This document shows, one piece after another, positions 6,732 to 12,907 of a DNA stretch of 15,438 bases (positions within the stretch are counted from its first letter, which is position 1; the number at the start of each line of letters is the position of its first letter). Position numbers and translations under genes: made by a program. The notes beneath the pieces were generated by a model that saw only the letters and a program-made list of their open reading frames with translations, was not told the origin of the DNA and did not search any database. The stretch is from contig JAHWKH010000009.1 in NCBI GenBank assembly GCA_019347995.1, forward strand, positions 1-15,438, written 5' to 3'. The DNA comes from Gemmatimonadota bacterium (lineage in GTDB: Bacteria > Gemmatimonadota > Gemmatimonadetes > Longimicrobiales > UBA6960).

Positions 6732-7510
6732 CGGCCGGCAGGGAGGATCGCGACGCCCTGGCGCGGGACCTGGAGCCCGTTCAGGCCACCTTCGAGGACT
6801 GGGGCCGCGAGGATCCGCTGTACGCGGTGCTCACCCGCAAGGCCCGTCGGGGAAACCGGTGGGACCCGGAGGAGTTCTTCGAGCGCGGCCGCGTCGAGAT
6901 CGCCGAGGTCGTGGCCTATCTCGGCCGGCTTGGGCTCGAGGTCGGGCGGGGCCGCGCGCTGGACTTCGGATGCGGCGTGGGGCGCCTGACCCAGGCGCTG
7001 GCCGACCATTTCGACGAGGCTGTGGGGGTCGACATCGCCGCGTCCATGGTGGAGCGGGCCCGCAAGCTCGACCGCCACGGCGAAAAGGTCCGCTACGTGG
7101 TCAACACCGCCCCCGATCTGGCGATCTTCGGCGACGACACCTTCGACTTCGTGTACAGCAACAAGGTGCTCCAGCACATCCCGCCCCTCGCCGTGGAAGC
7201 GTACGTGCGGGAGTTCTTCCGGGTCCTCGCCCCCGGCGGCGTGGCCGTCTTCCAGATGAGGAGCGGCCCCCGCATCGAGCCGGGGACCCTCCGTGCCAGG
7301 CTGTACACCCTGCGCCGACGCACGCTGCGGCGCCTGTGGAAGCGCCTGCGGGGGCTCGCGCCCTACGAGATGCACTACCTGGCGCGCGCTCGGATGGAAG
7401 AGGTCGTCGCGGAAGCCGGGGCAACCCTGGTCGACGTCCAGGACGTCAGTGGCGGGAGAGCGAAGAGCTTCCGCTACTGCGCCCGAGCGGGATACCACTC
7501 CGCGCAATGA
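6728..7510 (+). CDS. Class I SAM-dependent methyltransferase
   Basis: A 260-aa soluble methyltransferase with a Rossmann fold. Motif I is ALDFGCGVGRLTQAL at 77-91, the acidic residue at the end of strand 2 is D102 (VGVDIAASM), and the later motif FDFVYSNKVLQHI is at 139-151, followed by FFRVLAPGGVAVFQM. An N-terminal helical part (about 1-70) and a C-terminal basic segment (RLYTLRRRTLRRLWKRL, about 190-206) flank the core. The basic helix could contact membrane or nucleic acid. The start is GTG 6728 inside the stop of the ICMT-like gene. Two methyltransferases side by side suggest successive or paired methylations on one product. The substrate is not evident. Confidence 0.85.
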   Translation: MTAGREDRDALARDLEPVQATFEDWGREDPLYAVLTRKARRGNRWDPEEFFERGRVEIAEVVAYLGRLGLEVGRGRALDFGCGVGRLTQALADHFDEAVGVDIAASMVERARKLDRHGEKVRYVVNTAPDLAIFGDDTFDFVYSNKVLQHIPPLAVEAYVREFFRVLAPGGVAVFQMRSGPRIEPGTLRARLYTLRRRTLRRLWKRLRGLAPYEMHYLARARMEEVVAEAGATLVDVQDVSGGRAKSFRYCARAGYHSAQ

Positions 7511-7528
7511 TCGTTTAACCTTCCTGTC

Positions 7529-7933
7529 ATGCGCCGCCCCATCGCTTCCCTTCTCCTGGCCGCCGCCCTGGCCGTGCAGGCCGACGTCGTGCCCTGTCCC
7601 ATGACGGGGGGGCATGCCGGCGACCACGCCCCGGCGTCCGAGGCGCCGGTGTCGCAGCGTCCCGGGGGGCATGGCGGGCATGGCGGGCATCCGGGCTTCC
7701 CGGCCGGATCCGACGGGTCCTCCGCGCCCGCCGAGGGCACCGCCATCCCCTCTCCCGTGCCCGTGCCCACCGGGGGCTGCGGCGCCATGATGGGATGCGG
7801 CCTCGCCGCCGTGGCGCCGGCCGCCCGCACGATGCGCGACGCGCCGCCCCTGACCACCCTTCGTGGTCTGGCTCCCACGGCCCTGGCGTCCTCGCCGCCG
7901 CTCTCCACCGAGCCGCCGCCTCCCCGAGCCTGA
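7529..7933 (+). CDS. Small exported His/Gly-rich protein, probable metal binding
   Basis: A 134-aa protein with a signal peptide (RRPIASLLLAAALAVQA, cleavage about 17-18). The mature chain has low complexity and carries possible soft-metal ligands: CPM at 23-25, HAGDH at 29-33, GGHGGHGGH at 46-54, and the C84-x5-C90 pair CGAMMGC. It ends in a Pro-rich tail (EPPPPRA). No enzymatic domain is recognised. It resembles short exported proteins found beside copper-resistance genes, by composition only. It starts 18 bases after the methyltransferase stop with no clear Shine-Dalgarno. The GDHAPA motif (31-36) recurs in the mature N-terminus of the next protein, supporting a shared role at the envelope. 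Codon-periodic GC and the signal peptide argue that it is a real gene. Confidence 0.65.
   Translation: MRRPIASLLLAAALAVQADVVPCPMTGGHAGDHAPASEAPVSQRPGGHGGHGGHPGFPAGSDGSSAPAEGTAIPSPVPVPTGGCGAMMGCGLAAVAPAARTMRDAPPLTTLRGLAPTALASSPPLSTEPPPPRA
7667..7690 (+). repeat. Short 9-base tandem repeat encoding Gly-Gly-His units
   Basis: The unit GGGCATGGC occurs twice, followed by a partial third copy (GGGCAT), inside the gene at 7529. Because the period is a multiple of three it adds or removes GGH units without changing frame, so copy number could vary between strains. Confidence 0.7.
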
Positions 7934-8044
7934 TCCCGCGGCGGCCCCGCCGCCCCGTGAGCGTTCCATGCCCCGGCCAGAGCCGCGGGCGACCACGCAT
8001 GCGCGCCCCGGGCTTCCGGGACGCGGGATCAGGAGTCGAAGTCC

Positions 8045-9388
8045 ATGTTGGCATCATCGTTCCGCATCGTCGCAGGCCTCGCGCTCGCGGCTCTCGCCGC
8101 CTACTCCCCCGCCGGGGCCCAGCAGCCCATGCACGGGGACCACGCTCCGGCCGGGGCCGCCGCGCCCCACACCATGCCCGAGGTGGCCCTGGGGGGAGGC
8201 TGGATCCTCACCGGCATGGGGCAGGTCTTCCCGGTGGTCACCTGGGGTGGGGCCGAGGGCGACAGCCCGGTGGACGGAGCCGAGGCGCTCGTCTCCCAGC
8301 CCCTGGTCATGGCCAACCTCGAGAGTCCCGGCTCAGGCCTCGTGCTGCGCGTCACGCCCAACTTCGAGGGTCTCACGCTGGAGGATGGGGAGCTGACGCC
8401 GGGGGGATGGGGCGAGGGCTTCATCGACCGCCGCCATCCCCACACGCTGCTCCACGAGCTCATGCTGAGCTGGAACCTGTGGGACGTGGCGCCGGGCCTC
8501 GACCTGTCGTTCTCCGGCGGGAAGGGGTTCGCACCCTACGGCACCGACGACCCCATGGCGCGGCCGGTCCTGAAGTACCCCACCAACCACCACCTCTCGC
8601 AGATCCTGGAGCGCTGGACGCTGAACGCGGTGGCGCTGGCCGGCCCCTGGAGCGTCGAGGCCGGCCTCTTCGGCGGACAGGAGCCGGAGGGCCCCTACGA
8701 CATGAGCAACGTCACTCCCTTCGGGAACTCCTGGTCGGTGCGCGTGGTGCGCCGCTTCGGGGAGGGCGGCGCCATGGCCGTGTGGCCCTGGGAGCTGAAG
8801 GCGTCCTGGGCGTCGGTCACCGAGGAGCACCACGGAGAGGAGACCACCCGCCTCGCCAACCTGGCGCTGCGGCACCAGCGGGCGTGGCCCGGGGTGGGTG
8901 AGGTGTACGCGCTGGCGGAGGCATCGAGGAGCGACCCCGAGGAGGACGACGGCGTCTGGTCCCTCCTCGCCGAAGGACGCGTCGCCGCCGGGGCACACCA
9001 GCCCTACTACCGCTTCGAATGGGCCACCCGGCCCGAGTTCGAGCGCGAGGCGGCGACCGGCGACGGATTCTTCCGCTACGACCACGACGACCATCCCACG
9101 GGCGCCACCCGCTGGGCCATCCACACCCTCGGCTACGGCTTCACCGCCACCGACCTCCCGGTGAGCGTGCGCCCGTTCGTGGAGGGGCAGCTCGCCACGG
9201 TGAGTCACGAGCGGGGGCCGGTGGATGTCGCGGAGCTCTTCGGCGGCTCGACGCTCTGGGCCGTGAGCCTCGGCGCCCGCGTCTTCCTGGGGGGCGATCC
9301 CATGCGCATGGGCGGCTACGGCGTCCTCGACCCCATGAGCCGGATGCGCCGCTCGATGGCGGGGATGTCGGGCGACGCCCACCACTGA
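8045..9388 (+). CDS. Outer-membrane beta-barrel protein of copper-locus type
   Basis: A 447-aa exported protein. The signal peptide ends at AGA (about 25). The mature N-terminus is His-rich (MHGDHAPAGAAAPH, 29-42). The rest alternates short amphipathic strands and turns, typical of an outer-membrane barrel. DRRHPHTLLHEL (128-139), PTNHHLSQILERW (179-191) and VEAGLFGGQEP (204-214) match positions of an uncharacterised barrel family (DRQHPHD, SHHW, GREP) that I associate with copper-resistance loci. The final strand appears to end at SLGARVFLG, after which a 28-residue Met/His-rich tail (420-447, six Met and a terminal HH) follows. AGGAG at 8031-8035, 9 bases before the ATG, supports the start. 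The 111 bases before it contain no gene. Likely role: metal (copper) efflux or tolerance at the outer membrane; evidence is motif and composition, not a solved family. Confidence 0.75.
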   Translation: MLASSFRIVAGLALAALAAYSPAGAQQPMHGDHAPAGAAAPHTMPEVALGGGWILTGMGQVFPVVTWGGAEGDSPVDGAEALVSQPLVMANLESPGSGLVLRVTPNFEGLTLEDGELTPGGWGEGFIDRRHPHTLLHELMLSWNLWDVAPGLDLSFSGGKGFAPYGTDDPMARPVLKYPTNHHLSQILERWTLNAVALAGPWSVEAGLFGGQEPEGPYDMSNVTPFGNSWSVRVVRRFGEGGAMAVWPWELKASWASVTEEHHGEETTRLANLALRHQRAWPGVGEVYALAEASRSDPEEDDGVWSLLAEGRVAAGAHQPYYRFEWATRPEFEREAATGDGFFRYDHDDHPTGATRWAIHTLGYGFTATDLPVSVRPFVEGQLATVSHERGPVDVAELFGGSTLWAVSLGARVFLGGDPMRMGGYGVLDPMSRMRRSMAGMSGDAHH

Positions 9389-9401
9389 GGGAGGCCTGCC
9401 T

Positions 9402-9437
9402 CGGGGCGCGGTGGGTGGGGATGCCCGCCGCGCCCCG
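9402..9437. terminator. Bidirectional hairpin between convergent genes
   Basis: CGGGGCGCGG (9402-9411) pairs perfectly with CCGCGCCCCG (9428-9437). The loop can extend the stem by a wobble pair and GGG/CCC. It lies between the barrel stop (9388) and the stop of the minus-strand GT9 gene (9452), the expected place for a terminator serving both strands. There is no strong U-run on either side, which is common in very GC-rich genomes. Confidence 0.65.
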
Positions 9438-9451
9438 GGCCGCCGGAGGGC

Positions 9452-10513
9452 CTAGCCCTTGCCCACGTAGCGCTCCATGGCCAGGGCCACCTTCTCCAGC
9501 ACCATGTCCACCGACACGCGCTTCATCCCGTCGCGGTACTCCTGCGAGACCGGGTAGGCCTCGCCGGGGAAGGCGGCGTAGCCGTCCACCACCAGGTCCT
9601 GGTAGAGCCGGTAGGGCCCGGTCCGCTTGGGATTCGTGTAGCCGTACAGGCCCACCACCGGCACCTCCAGGGCCCGGGCGACGTGCAGCGGCCCGGTGTC
9701 GGGACTGAGCACCAGGGCACTCCCGTCCAGCAGCCACACGAGCCGGCGCAGGTCGTCGCCCAGCATGTCCAGGGGTCGCGCGCGGGTCTCGGCGAGGACC
9801 CGGTCGGCGATGTCGCGCTCCACCGCCGAGGGCCCTCCCACCAGGACCGGCTGCAGGCCGAACTCGCTCTCCATGGCCTCCAGCACCCGCGCGTAGCCCT
9901 CGGGCCGCCAGTTCTTCCGCGGCTTGCTGGTGCCCACCACCACCGAGCAGACGGGCCGCTCGAGGTGGGCGAAGAACGCGGCCTGCGCCTCCCGCTCCGC
10001 GGGCGTGATGGGAATGCCCCAGCGCGCGGGGTGAGGATCGATGCCCAGGTGCTCGATGAACTCGAAGTACTGGTCCTGGACGTGCCGCTGCCCCGAGGCC
10101 TCGATCTTCTCGTTGGTGAAGAGCCAGTTGAGGTCGCGGGCGCGGGCCCGGTCGAAGCCCAGCTTCACCCGCGCGGGCATGAGGGCCGTGATGAGCCCCG
10201 CCTTGAAGTAGACCTGGAGGTTGAGCGCCAGGTCCCAGGGCCGCTGCGGGAAATCGGCCATGAGCTCCTGATAGCCCTGCCAGCCGGCCAGACCCCTGCG
10301 GCGGCGGAAGAGGAGGAACTCGTCCACCGCCGGGTGGTCCTTCACGAGCTGATGCGGAACCGGCTGGATGATCCACGAGATGCGGCAGGACGGCCACGCC
10401 GCCTTGAGGGCGTTGACCACGGGCAGCACGTGGACCGCGTCGCCGATGGCCGACAGCATGACGACGCAGATCCGGTCGGGCGGGCGGGGCCACCCGGGGG
10501 GCGGTACCGTCAC
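9452..10513 (-). CDS. Family 9 glycosyltransferase (heptosyltransferase-like), last gene of operon
   Basis: A 353-aa GT-B enzyme of family GT9, which includes the LPS heptosyltransferases WaaC/WaaF/WaaQ acting on the cytoplasmic side of the inner membrane. The N-terminal family motif is RICVVMLSAIGDAVHVLPV (14-32). The donor-binding end has VLVGGPS and SPDTGPLHVARALEVPVVGLYG (from about 270), then TNPKRTGPYR. Length is normal for GT9. The start is GTG 10513, overlapping the kinase stop (GTGA). It is a diverged paralogue of the GT9 two genes upstream and shares with it HKRRGLAG/RRRRGLAG, TNP and QDLVVD/RDLVVD stretches. It probably adds a heptose or related sugar to inner core; the exact linkage cannot be read. 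Confidence 0.87.
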   Translation of the reverse strand: MTVPPPGWPRPPDRICVVMLSAIGDAVHVLPVVNALKAAWPSCRISWIIQPVPHQLVKDHPAVDEFLLFRRRRGLAGWQGYQELMADFPQRPWDLALNLQVYFKAGLITALMPARVKLGFDRARARDLNWLFTNEKIEASGQRHVQDQYFEFIEHLGIDPHPARWGIPITPAEREAQAAFFAHLERPVCSVVVGTSKPRKNWRPEGYARVLEAMESEFGLQPVLVGGPSAVERDIADRVLAETRARPLDMLGDDLRRLVWLLDGSALVLSPDTGPLHVARALEVPVVGLYGYTNPKRTGPYRLYQDLVVDGYAAFPGEAYPVSQEYRDGMKRVSVDMVLEKVALAMERYVGKG

Positions 10514-11265
10514 GGGATCGGATCGCCCTGGGGGAGCGGGTCTGCGAGCGCCGCCCACTCGCTCCGGGTGAGCCGTCGGCCCGCGGCGCGCTCGAACTTG
10601 CGCAGGGAGCGCGCGAGGCGCCGGTGCATGGCCCCGGCCGACAGCGCGGCCCCGGGCGGATGCACGCGCACCCGGTCCAGGTCGACCAGGAGGGCCGACA
10701 CCCGCTCCCCATGCCATTCGAGGAGCACGTTCTTCGCGTTCAGGTCCGGATGCTCCACGCCGGCGCGGGCCATGCGGGCGAGCATGTAGCCGGCGTCGCG
10801 CAGGGCGGCCTCGCGCACCTCCGGATCCTCGACGGCGGCCCGGGCCACCGCCCCCGCCTCCGGTGCGTCGGCTCCGAACAGCAGCGACGCCAGATCGCGG
10901 CTTTCCGCGACATACTCGGTCACCACGTCGCCCCGGTAGAACGGCCCGTCGGGATAGACCGCCGCCGCCAGCACGTCGGGCGTGGGGATGCCCCGCTTCC
11001 GCGCTTCCTCGCTGGCCGCCATCTCGAGGAGCGGCCGTGGCGGACCCGTCCGAAGGAAGCGCTCGCCCAGGAGGGGCGCCATGGCGCCGCCGCGGCGGCA
11101 GCGGCGCACCACCCATCGCCCCCCCGCGGTGGCGAAGGCGTAGACGGGTCCGCGCCCGCGCAGCTCCAGCACGTCGTCCGCGCTCCCGGCGGCCTCGTAC
11201 AGCGTCTTCCCGGCGTCGAGCGTTTCGGACGCCCATGCCTGGGCCGCGGGAACCACCCACGCCAT
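10510..11265 (-). CDS. kdkA: Kdo kinase-like LPS kinase (KdkA/WaaP superfamily)
   Basis: A 251-aa protein-kinase-fold enzyme resembling 3-deoxy-D-manno-octulosonic acid kinase, which phosphorylates Kdo of the inner core using ATP. Diagnostic motifs: WVVRRCRRGGAMAPLLGERFL (51-71; KdkA usually VLRHYRRGG), RGIPTPDVLAA (91-101), the TEY hinge (116-118), catalytic loop HPDLNAKNVLL (172-182; H-x-D-L-N-x-x-N), and a DFG-like metal site LVDLDRVR (193-200). The C-terminus ends with the family's LARSLRKFER stretch. The start is ATG 11265, 41 bases after the upstream GT9 stop. An in-frame TTG at 11319 would give 269 aa and overlap that gene, in keeping with the other overlaps here. Its position between two GT9 enzymes supports an LPS core role. 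Other WaaP-family sugar kinases are the alternative. Confidence 0.85.
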   Translation of the reverse strand: MAWVVPAAQAWASETLDAGKTLYEAAGSADDVLELRGRGPVYAFATAGGRWVVRRCRRGGAMAPLLGERFLRTGPPRPLLEMAASEEARKRGIPTPDVLAAAVYPDGPFYRGDVVTEYVAESRDLASLLFGADAPEAGAVARAAVEDPEVREAALRDAGYMLARMARAGVEHPDLNAKNVLLEWHGERVSALLVDLDRVRVHPPGAALSAGAMHRRLARSLRKFERAAGRRLTRSEWAALADPLPQGDPIP

Positions 11266-11306
11266 GCCGGTCTCGGCGCGGATCTCGTGGACGTTGGACG
11301 GCGGGC

Positions 11307-12458
11307 TCAGGACGGCCAACGGGACTCCCCGGGGTCGGGCGGCGCCGCGCGCTCGAGCGCACCGCTCCTGCGCGCGCCGCTCCGCTCTCCCTCTCCGGCT
11401 CCGTATCGGTCCCTGGCCCGCTCCACCCTGCTCAGCACGTCCTCCACGGCGATGGTCTCCATCCGTCCCATGCGGGGCTCGTACCCCGACGGGTCGGAGG
11501 GGTCGCCCGCGTCCGTGTAACGGTCCACCACCAGGTCGCGGAAGCGGCGCCACGGACCCACCCGGGCCGGGTTCGTGTGTCCGAAGAGCCCGACGACGGG
11601 CGTGTCGAGGGCGTGGGCGATGTGGAGGGGCCCGGTGTCCGGGCTCACCAGGAGGTCGGCGGCGTCGACCTGCGTCATCATGGCCCGGACCGAATCTCCC
11701 AGGCCGTCGACCACGCCCGCGGGTCTCGTGGCCAGCACCAGATCCGCCACGCGGCGCTCCCGGGGCGACGGGCCGCCCACCAGCACCACCGCGTACCCCA
11801 TGTCCGTCAGCGCCGCCGCCAGGGGTGGATACCGCTCCGCCGGCCAGTCCTTCTTGGCGTTGGCCGTGCCCAGCACGAGGCCCGCCACCGGCCGGCCCGG
11901 GGGCAGGGCCTCGAGGAAGCGGCGCTGCGCGGCCCGCTCCGGCGCCGAGAAGCGGATGCGCCAGAGCACGCGCGCCAGGGGCGGGAGCCCCAGGACGTCG
12001 CGGTACTCGAGGAGCATGTCCTGCGTGTGGCGCCACGGCCCCTCGGGGAGGTGGTGCGTGTTGAGCCACGCCACCCCGTCGCGGGTCTTGGACGGAGGCA
12101 GCCCCACCCGTACCGCCGCCCCCGACAGCAGGGCGGGGAACGCCCCCTTCAGGTATCGCTGCATGTTGAGCGTCAGGTCGCACGAGCGGCCGCGGAACGA
12201 TTCCGCGAGGGCCATGAGCCCCGCCAGCCCACGCCGCTTGTGGAAGACCACCACCTCGTCGACGTCGGGGTGGTGGTCCAGCACGCGCGCGGGCGCCGGC
12301 TCCGCCACCCACACCACCCGGCGCGTGGGGTCGTCGCGCTTGAGGTCCGTGGCGAGGGGTAGACCGTGGACCACGTCGCCGATGCCGGTGAGCAACACGA
12401 TGCACACGCGCCGGCTGCGGGCGGGGTGGATCCGGGGCGGCGCCCCGCCGCCTCTCAC
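11307..12458 (-). CDS. Family 9 glycosyltransferase (heptosyltransferase-like), first copy
   Basis: A 383-aa GT9 enzyme of the LPS heptosyltransferase family. RVCIVLLTGIGDVVHGLPLATDLK (17-40) is the N-terminal signature. VLVGGPSPRERRVADLV and LLVSPDTGPLHIAHALDTPVVGLFG (SPDTGPLH from about 272) form the ADP-heptose-type donor site. The start is GTG 12458 overlapping the DUF6941 stop (GTGA). The N-terminal ~15 residues before the signature are low-complexity. The C-terminal ~35 residues (after RDRYGAGEGE) are Arg/Pro-rich and absent from the paralogue at 9452, so probably a disordered extension. Together with the kinase and second GT9 it makes an inner-core assembly set. Confidence 0.87.
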   Translation of the reverse strand: MRGGGAPPRIHPARSRRVCIVLLTGIGDVVHGLPLATDLKRDDPTRRVVWVAEPAPARVLDHHPDVDEVVVFHKRRGLAGLMALAESFRGRSCDLTLNMQRYLKGAFPALLSGAAVRVGLPPSKTRDGVAWLNTHHLPEGPWRHTQDMLLEYRDVLGLPPLARVLWRIRFSAPERAAQRRFLEALPPGRPVAGLVLGTANAKKDWPAERYPPLAAALTDMGYAVVLVGGPSPRERRVADLVLATRPAGVVDGLGDSVRAMMTQVDAADLLVSPDTGPLHIAHALDTPVVGLFGHTNPARVGPWRRFRDLVVDRYTDAGDPSDPSGYEPRMGRMETIAVEDVLSRVERARDRYGAGEGERSGARRSGALERAAPPDPGESRWPS

Positions 12459-12907
12459 GCCCGGCCGGGAGCCTCTGTGGGCACCCGATGCCCGGCGTCG
12501 GGGTCCTCGCCCTCGGGCTGCTCGAAGAGGATGACCTGGGGTCCCTCCATGTCGTGCCCCTTGATGCGCACCCTGAAGCGGTGGGGCCCGGGGCGGACGA
12601 AGATGACCTCCTGGAGCGGCGTCACCAGCTTGGTGCGGGGCGGAGGGAGCGTGGGATGGGTCGGCCGCACGTCGGTGTCGATCTCGACGCGCCCCATCTC
12701 CTTTCCGTCGGGGTCCTCCAGGGAGGCGCGGAACTGATAGCTGCCCTCGTCGCTCCGCTCCCACTCCACCACCAGGACCAGCACCATGCGGTCCTGCTTG
12801 GCGGGGAAGCCGGGGGCGTACAGGTCGTGGAAGACGCCGCGCACGTCCAGGCGCCCGTCGGGGCGGACCTCGGCGTGCTCGCAGAGTGCGGAGAAGATCA
12901 GCTTCAT
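12455..12907 (-). CDS. DUF6941 family protein
   Basis: A 150-aa protein with the pattern of the DUF6941 family: KLIFSALCEHAEVRPDGRLDVRGVFHDLYAPGFPA (2-36), a central beta-rich part, and ICGHD-like RIKGHDMEGPQVILFEQPEG near the end. There is no signal peptide, so it is cytoplasmic. The family is small, beta-sandwich-like and of unknown function. The start is ATG 12907, overlapping the HyuB stop (ATGA), and its own stop overlaps the GT9 start, so it is translationally coupled on both sides. The Pro/Glu-rich C-terminal ~20 residues are likely disordered. No role in LPS assembly is known; the coupling is the only hint. Confidence 0.75.
   Translation of the reverse strand: MKLIFSALCEHAEVRPDGRLDVRGVFHDLYAPGFPAKQDRMVLVLVVEWERSDEGSYQFRASLEDPDGKEMGRVEIDTDVRPTHPTLPPPRTKLVTPLQEVIFVRPGPHRFRVRIKGHDMEGPQVILFEQPEGEDPDAGHRVPTEAPGRA

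Noticed and set aside
7667..7690. Possible CRISPR-like or mobile repeat
   Set aside because: Units are 9 bases, contiguous, without spacers, and encode Gly-Gly-His in frame. This is a coding microsatellite.
7934..8044. Riboswitch or small RNA before the barrel gene
   Set aside because: Only short GC-rich self-complementary bits are present (for example GCGGC/GCCGC), as expected at this GC content. No known aptamer pattern was seen.
8333..9385. Minus-strand frame opposite the outer-membrane barrel
   Set aside because: The plus strand has a signal peptide, ribosome binding site and barrel-family motifs. The minus frame shows only composition bias.
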